Shown one piece after another: positions 5,434 through 7,793 of a stretch of DNA of 7,793 nucleotides. A program made the position numbers and the translations under genes. Numbering within the stretch: position 1 is the first letter of the stretch; each line of letters begins with the position of its first letter. Location of the stretch: NCBI GenBank assembly GCA_016193545.1, contig JACPSA010000083.1, forward strand, positions 1-7,793. The letters run 5' to 3'. The notes below the pieces were generated by a model that was given only the letters and a program-made list of their open reading frames with translations, did not search any database and was not told the origin of the DNA. This stretch comes from Chloroflexota bacterium. GTDB taxonomy: Bacteria > Chloroflexota > Dehalococcoidia > Dehalococcoidales > UBA2162.

Positions 5434-5469
5434 TGTCATTGCGAGGAGAGTAGCGACGAAGCAATCTCG
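5434..5469. repeat. Short dispersed palindromic repeat (TGTCATTGCGAGGAG type)
   Basis: The segment starts TGTCATTGCGAGGAG and ends CGACGAAGCAATCTCG, with ATTGC (5438-5442) and GCAAT (5461-5465) as outer arms. I recognise it as the widespread intergenic repeat related to TGTCATTGCGAGGAGCGAAG, seen in many bacterial genomes as isolated, often imperfect copies. Here the middle is degenerate (AGAGTAGCGA). It lies 33 bases past the radical SAM stop codon. In the rest of 5371-5502 I see no gene and no terminator. Confidence 0.65.
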
Positions 5470-5502
5470 CCGTTAGCTAAAACTAAGCAGCGTCGACAGG
5501 GT

Positions 5503-7095
5503 CTAACTCAGCGCTCTTTTCAGTTCAAGTTCAAGGTGACCGGGTTTGATACCTGGGTCTAGCATTGCCCAGGGTAGTTCTTCCGTGGTATTCCACCCCT
5601 GGAGGTAACGGTCAATATCCAGGTGACATTGCTCTATCGCCTGGCGCCATCCCGATAAGGAGACCTCGGCGACACTAGCCAGCACCTCAGCCAATTTAGT
5701 GTCCCCCCGCGCCAGTACTGCCTGCACCTGGCTCCAGGCTACACTCTCGCATTTCAGTTGAAGTCCTCTGGGCAGCAGGTTATTTTTGAGCAGCGCCAGA
5801 CGGCGATTCAGTGTGCTGGCTTGCTCCATGCCCAGCCACTGAAAAGGTGTGCCTGCTTTCGGTACAAAAGGAGCGATACTCAGGGTAATACGGCTGACTC
5901 CTGGCTGCCTGTCCAGAATAGCTTTGCACTTGAGAGTCAGGGTGACTATCTCCTCGATATCAGCATCGGTCTCGGTAGGTAAGCCAATCATAAAGTAGAG
6001 CTTAAGCTGTTTGATGTTTTGTCCGGCTACCTTGTCCATCGCTGCCAGGATATCGTCTTCGGAGATGCTCTTCTTGATTACCTGGCGCAAGCGTTGAGAG
6101 CCGGCCTCAGGAGCCAGGGCAATAGTCCGTGCACCGCCTTTAGCCATTTCGTTCAGAGCTATGGATGAAAGAGGTTTTATCCGCAGCGAGCTGACGGAAA
6201 TTTCGGCTCCCATCTGTTGCAATCTGGTCAATAGCTCTTCAAAACGGGGATAGTCGAAAACAGCCGGTCCGACCAGTCCCAGGCGTTTGCGGTATTGAAG
6301 CCCCAACTCTGCCTGGGCAAGAAGGCTGTCTATCGAACGACAGCGCATGGGACGGAAGGCGGTGCTGACCAGGCAGAAACGGCAACCCCGGTGGCAGCCC
6401 CGCTCCACCTCGATGAGGTAGAGGTCGCCCAGCTCGGTGTCCCTGGTAAGTACCGCTGAATGTACCGGGAAGTCATCCAGGTTCCTTGTCCACTGGCGGA
6501 CTACCGGAGTCCCTTCATAAGCCTGCGGCGCATAGACGCCGGGCAGGGAAGCCAGCGTTTTCAGTAGCTCCTGACGTTTTCCTTTAACGCCTTCGGCCAG
6601 CACCGGCAGCATGGCCGGCAGTATTGTTTCGGCTTCACCGATACACAGGCAGTCAAAGAAGGGGGCTAGGGGCATGGGGTTAGCCGTGATGCAGGGGCCG
6701 CCGGCGATGACCAGCGGGTGTCTCTCGTCACGCTCGGCGGCGTAGAGCGGGATACCGCTGGCTTTAAGAATATGAACGATGTTAAAGTAGTCAAGCTCGT
6801 AGCTGATGGAAAAAGCCAGAACGGGAAAATCAGCCAGCGGCCGCTGCGATTCCAGGTTCAAGGCGGGCACTTGACGGTCTTCGTTTTCTTTTTCCCAGAA
6901 AGCCCTTTCACAGACGACATTCTGGTAGCTATTTAGCAGGCTATAGATGGCGTGGATGCCCAGGTTGGACATGCCAATGTAGTAGGAGTTGGGGTAGATG
7001 AGGGCGATGGGGAGTCTGCCTCCCCAGTCTTTAACGATGGTGCCGGTCTCGCGGGAGAGACGGTATCTGGCGTCTATGACCTTGTTCCGATTCAC
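5503..7095 (-). CDS. B12-binding-like radical SAM protein, TIGR03960-like
   Basis: A 530-residue radical S-adenosylmethionine protein of unknown substrate. The N-terminal part has the sequence style of the TIGR03960 group: LIYPNSYYIGMSNLGIHAIY (32-51), a CERAFWE element (62-68), FSISYELDYFNI (95-106) and VIAGGPCITANPMP (129-142). This is a cobalamin-binding-like fold, but I see no DxHxxG ligand motif. The iron-sulfur cluster motif CxxxCxxC is present as Cys234, Cys238, Cys241 after IEVERG. ALAPEAGSQRLR (326-337) and FMIGLPTETDAD (368-379) belong to the radical SAM barrel. The C-terminus ends soon after a WAMLDPGIKPG element, with no fused DUF2344 domain, which in related systems is a separate or fused partner. 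The start is GTG at 7095, 16 bases after the R3H gene; the GA-rich stretch over that gene's stop codon (7109-7120) could serve as the ribosome binding site, suggesting coupling. Confidence 0.9.
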   Translation of the reverse strand: MNRNKVIDARYRLSRETGTIVKDWGGRLPIALIYPNSYYIGMSNLGIHAIYSLLNSYQNVVCERAFWEKENEDRQVPALNLESQRPLADFPVLAFSISYELDYFNIVHILKASGIPLYAAERDERHPLVIAGGPCITANPMPLAPFFDCLCIGEAETILPAMLPVLAEGVKGKRQELLKTLASLPGVYAPQAYEGTPVVRQWTRNLDDFPVHSAVLTRDTELGDLYLIEVERGCHRGCRFCLVSTAFRPMRCRSIDSLLAQAELGLQYRKRLGLVGPAVFDYPRFEELLTRLQQMGAEISVSSLRIKPLSSIALNEMAKGGARTIALAPEAGSQRLRQVIKKSISEDDILAAMDKVAGQNIKQLKLYFMIGLPTETDADIEEIVTLTLKCKAILDRQPGVSRITLSIAPFVPKAGTPFQWLGMEQASTLNRRLALLKNNLLPRGLQLKCESVAWSQVQAVLARGDTKLAEVLASVAEVSLSGWRQAIEQCHLDIDRYLQGWNTTEELPWAMLDPGIKPGHLELELKRALS

Positions 7096-7111
7096 AAATT
7101 GTTGTAACCCC

Positions 7112-7793
7112 TCACCCTTTATAAATCCTCACCCGCCTCCGAGGTTCTTTGCCCGAGCTTTTGGAAAGGAGGGTATTTCTTTCGGCGATGAGGTGCTGTA
7201 AGCGGCGGATGTAGGCGCTCTGCGGGCTGAGTTCCACCTCCGGCTGTCCGTTATTTATCAGGTTGACCGCTTCCTGGGCTTCACTGAGAGCCGCCTGAAA
7301 AGAGTTCAGGCCGTTCTGCTGATTTATGGTACTGTCGGACGGGTGGATAGCACGGAGAAACTGGCCGATTTGAATTGGCGTGTTGCTTCTCAGAACATAG
7401 ACGGGCAGGTTGGCCGCCTCCGCCTCCTTGACCTTCTGTGGTTTGCGGCGGTAGTGGTGCTTGGAGGTGACGAACAGGCTGGCGTTATCTAGGTTTTCCA
7501 CAATCTCCACATTCGGATGCGCGTCTTTTATCATCTCTTCAAACCGTCCCCGGTTAACGCCGAAGAGGTAGAGTCGGTGCGTGCCACTTTCCTTAGCCGG
7601 CGGCCTTTCTTTAGCCGTCTTTTTGGCGGTAGCCACCGGCGCTATCTTTTCGATTCTGACCTCTCCCGTCTCATCCAGCCAGCGTATTTCCGTAGACGGT
7701 AGTTGACCGCGCAGAGTGGCATCGACCGCCTGGGCAACATCGGGATGAATCGCTACTTTATCCCGGTCCTGAATTTCAACCACGATATCGAAG
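7112..7793 (-). CDS. R3H-domain AAA ATPase (SpoIIIAA-like), C-terminal part
   Basis: The frame is open to the right window edge, so this is the C-terminal part of a larger protein; a GTG at 7783 is not a convincing start. The visible part opens with FDIVVEIQDRDKVAIHP and DVAQAVDATLRG, the end of the ATPase domain in the SpoIIIAA/Ycf45-like family. A Lys/Pro/Ala-rich linker follows (about residues 52-65 counted from 7783), then a mixed alpha/beta region beginning HRLYLFGVNRGRFEEMI. A C-terminal R3H domain (about 183-223) has the Arg193-x-x-x-His197 signature in SAYIRRLQHL and a basic end, GKEPRRRVRIYKG. R3H domains bind single-stranded nucleic acid, so a DNA- or RNA-binding ATPase is likely; the cellular role is unknown. 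It precedes the radical SAM gene by 16 bases, probably in one operon. Confidence 0.88.
   Translation of the reverse strand, partial: FDIVVEIQDRDKVAIHPDVAQAVDATLRGQLPSTEIRWLDETGEVRIEKIAPVATAKKTAKERPPAKESGTHRLYLFGVNRGRFEEMIKDAHPNVEIVENLDNASLFVTSKHHYRRKPQKVKEAEAANLPVYVLRSNTPIQIGQFLRAIHPSDSTINQQNGLNSFQAALSEAQEAVNLINNGQPEVELSPQSAYIRRLQHLIAERNTLLSKSSGKEPRRRVRIYKG

Noticed and set aside
5230..5439. 69-codon reading frame on the - strand in the pan leader
   Set aside because: It runs through the promoter and both pan RNA hairpins and has no protein-like motif. The structured RNA explains the sequence better.
5377..5562. 61-codon + strand frame containing CEESSDEAIS
   Set aside because: This is the usual translation of the TGTCATTGCGAGGAG repeat and is not a gene. 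It also overlaps the 3' end of the radical SAM gene.
1..7793. CRISPR array, tRNA or rRNA genes, insertion sequence, phage or toxin-antitoxin genes
   Set aside because: I saw no evenly spaced repeats, no transposase or integrase motifs and no tRNA-like cloverleaf. The window is housekeeping metabolism with a regulated vitamin operon.

Overview
The window reads as ordinary chromosomal DNA of a free-living bacterium with intermediate GC content. The best guess is Chloroflexota, class Dehalococcoidia. This rests on the mix of housekeeping genes, a pan-type RNA leader (known from Chloroflexota, Bacillota and deltaproteobacteria) and the style of the dispersed palindromic repeats. It is an inference, not a database result.

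Layout. On the + strand are the 3' part of tpiA (2-487, cut by the left edge) and miaA (535-1446). Everything after that is on the - strand and is read from right to left. In order of transcription: the C-terminal part of an R3H-domain ATPase (7112 to the right edge); a TIGR03960-like radical SAM protein (5503-7095); a 349-base gene-free stretch (5154-5502); a Rossmann/DUF2520 reductase-like gene (4290-5153); panD (3882-4265); panB (3049-3882); a 196-base gap; panC (2016-2852); and a small GNAT acetyltransferase (1507-1974) that converges on miaA. The 60 bases between the miaA and GNAT stops hold nothing I can support.

The core is a pantothenate (vitamin B5) locus: PanB (ketopantoate hydroxymethyltransferase), PanD (aspartate decarboxylase) and PanC (pantothenate synthetase). 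The one missing step is ketopantoate reductase, and no panE-like gene is visible. The first gene of the operon is instead a DUF2520 Rossmann protein, the natural candidate for that step.

The gene-free stretch upstream is dense in regulatory sequence. It has a consensus sigma70-type promoter (TTGACA, 18 bp, TGTTATAAT). About ten bases after the predicted start of transcription come two tandem hairpins, each with two bulged adenosines in equivalent places, which I identify as a pan RNA motif. An intrinsic terminator follows just before the ribosome binding site. The loop and 3' arm of the first pan hairpin can pair over nine bases with the 5' arm of that terminator, which suggests regulation by transcription attenuation. 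The stretch also carries a short dispersed repeat.

panC is separated from panB by a second intrinsic terminator, a long palindrome and a G-quadruplex-type motif, so it may be controlled separately. The GNAT gene has its own extended -10 promoter with a perfect 9+3+9 palindrome lying over its start codon.
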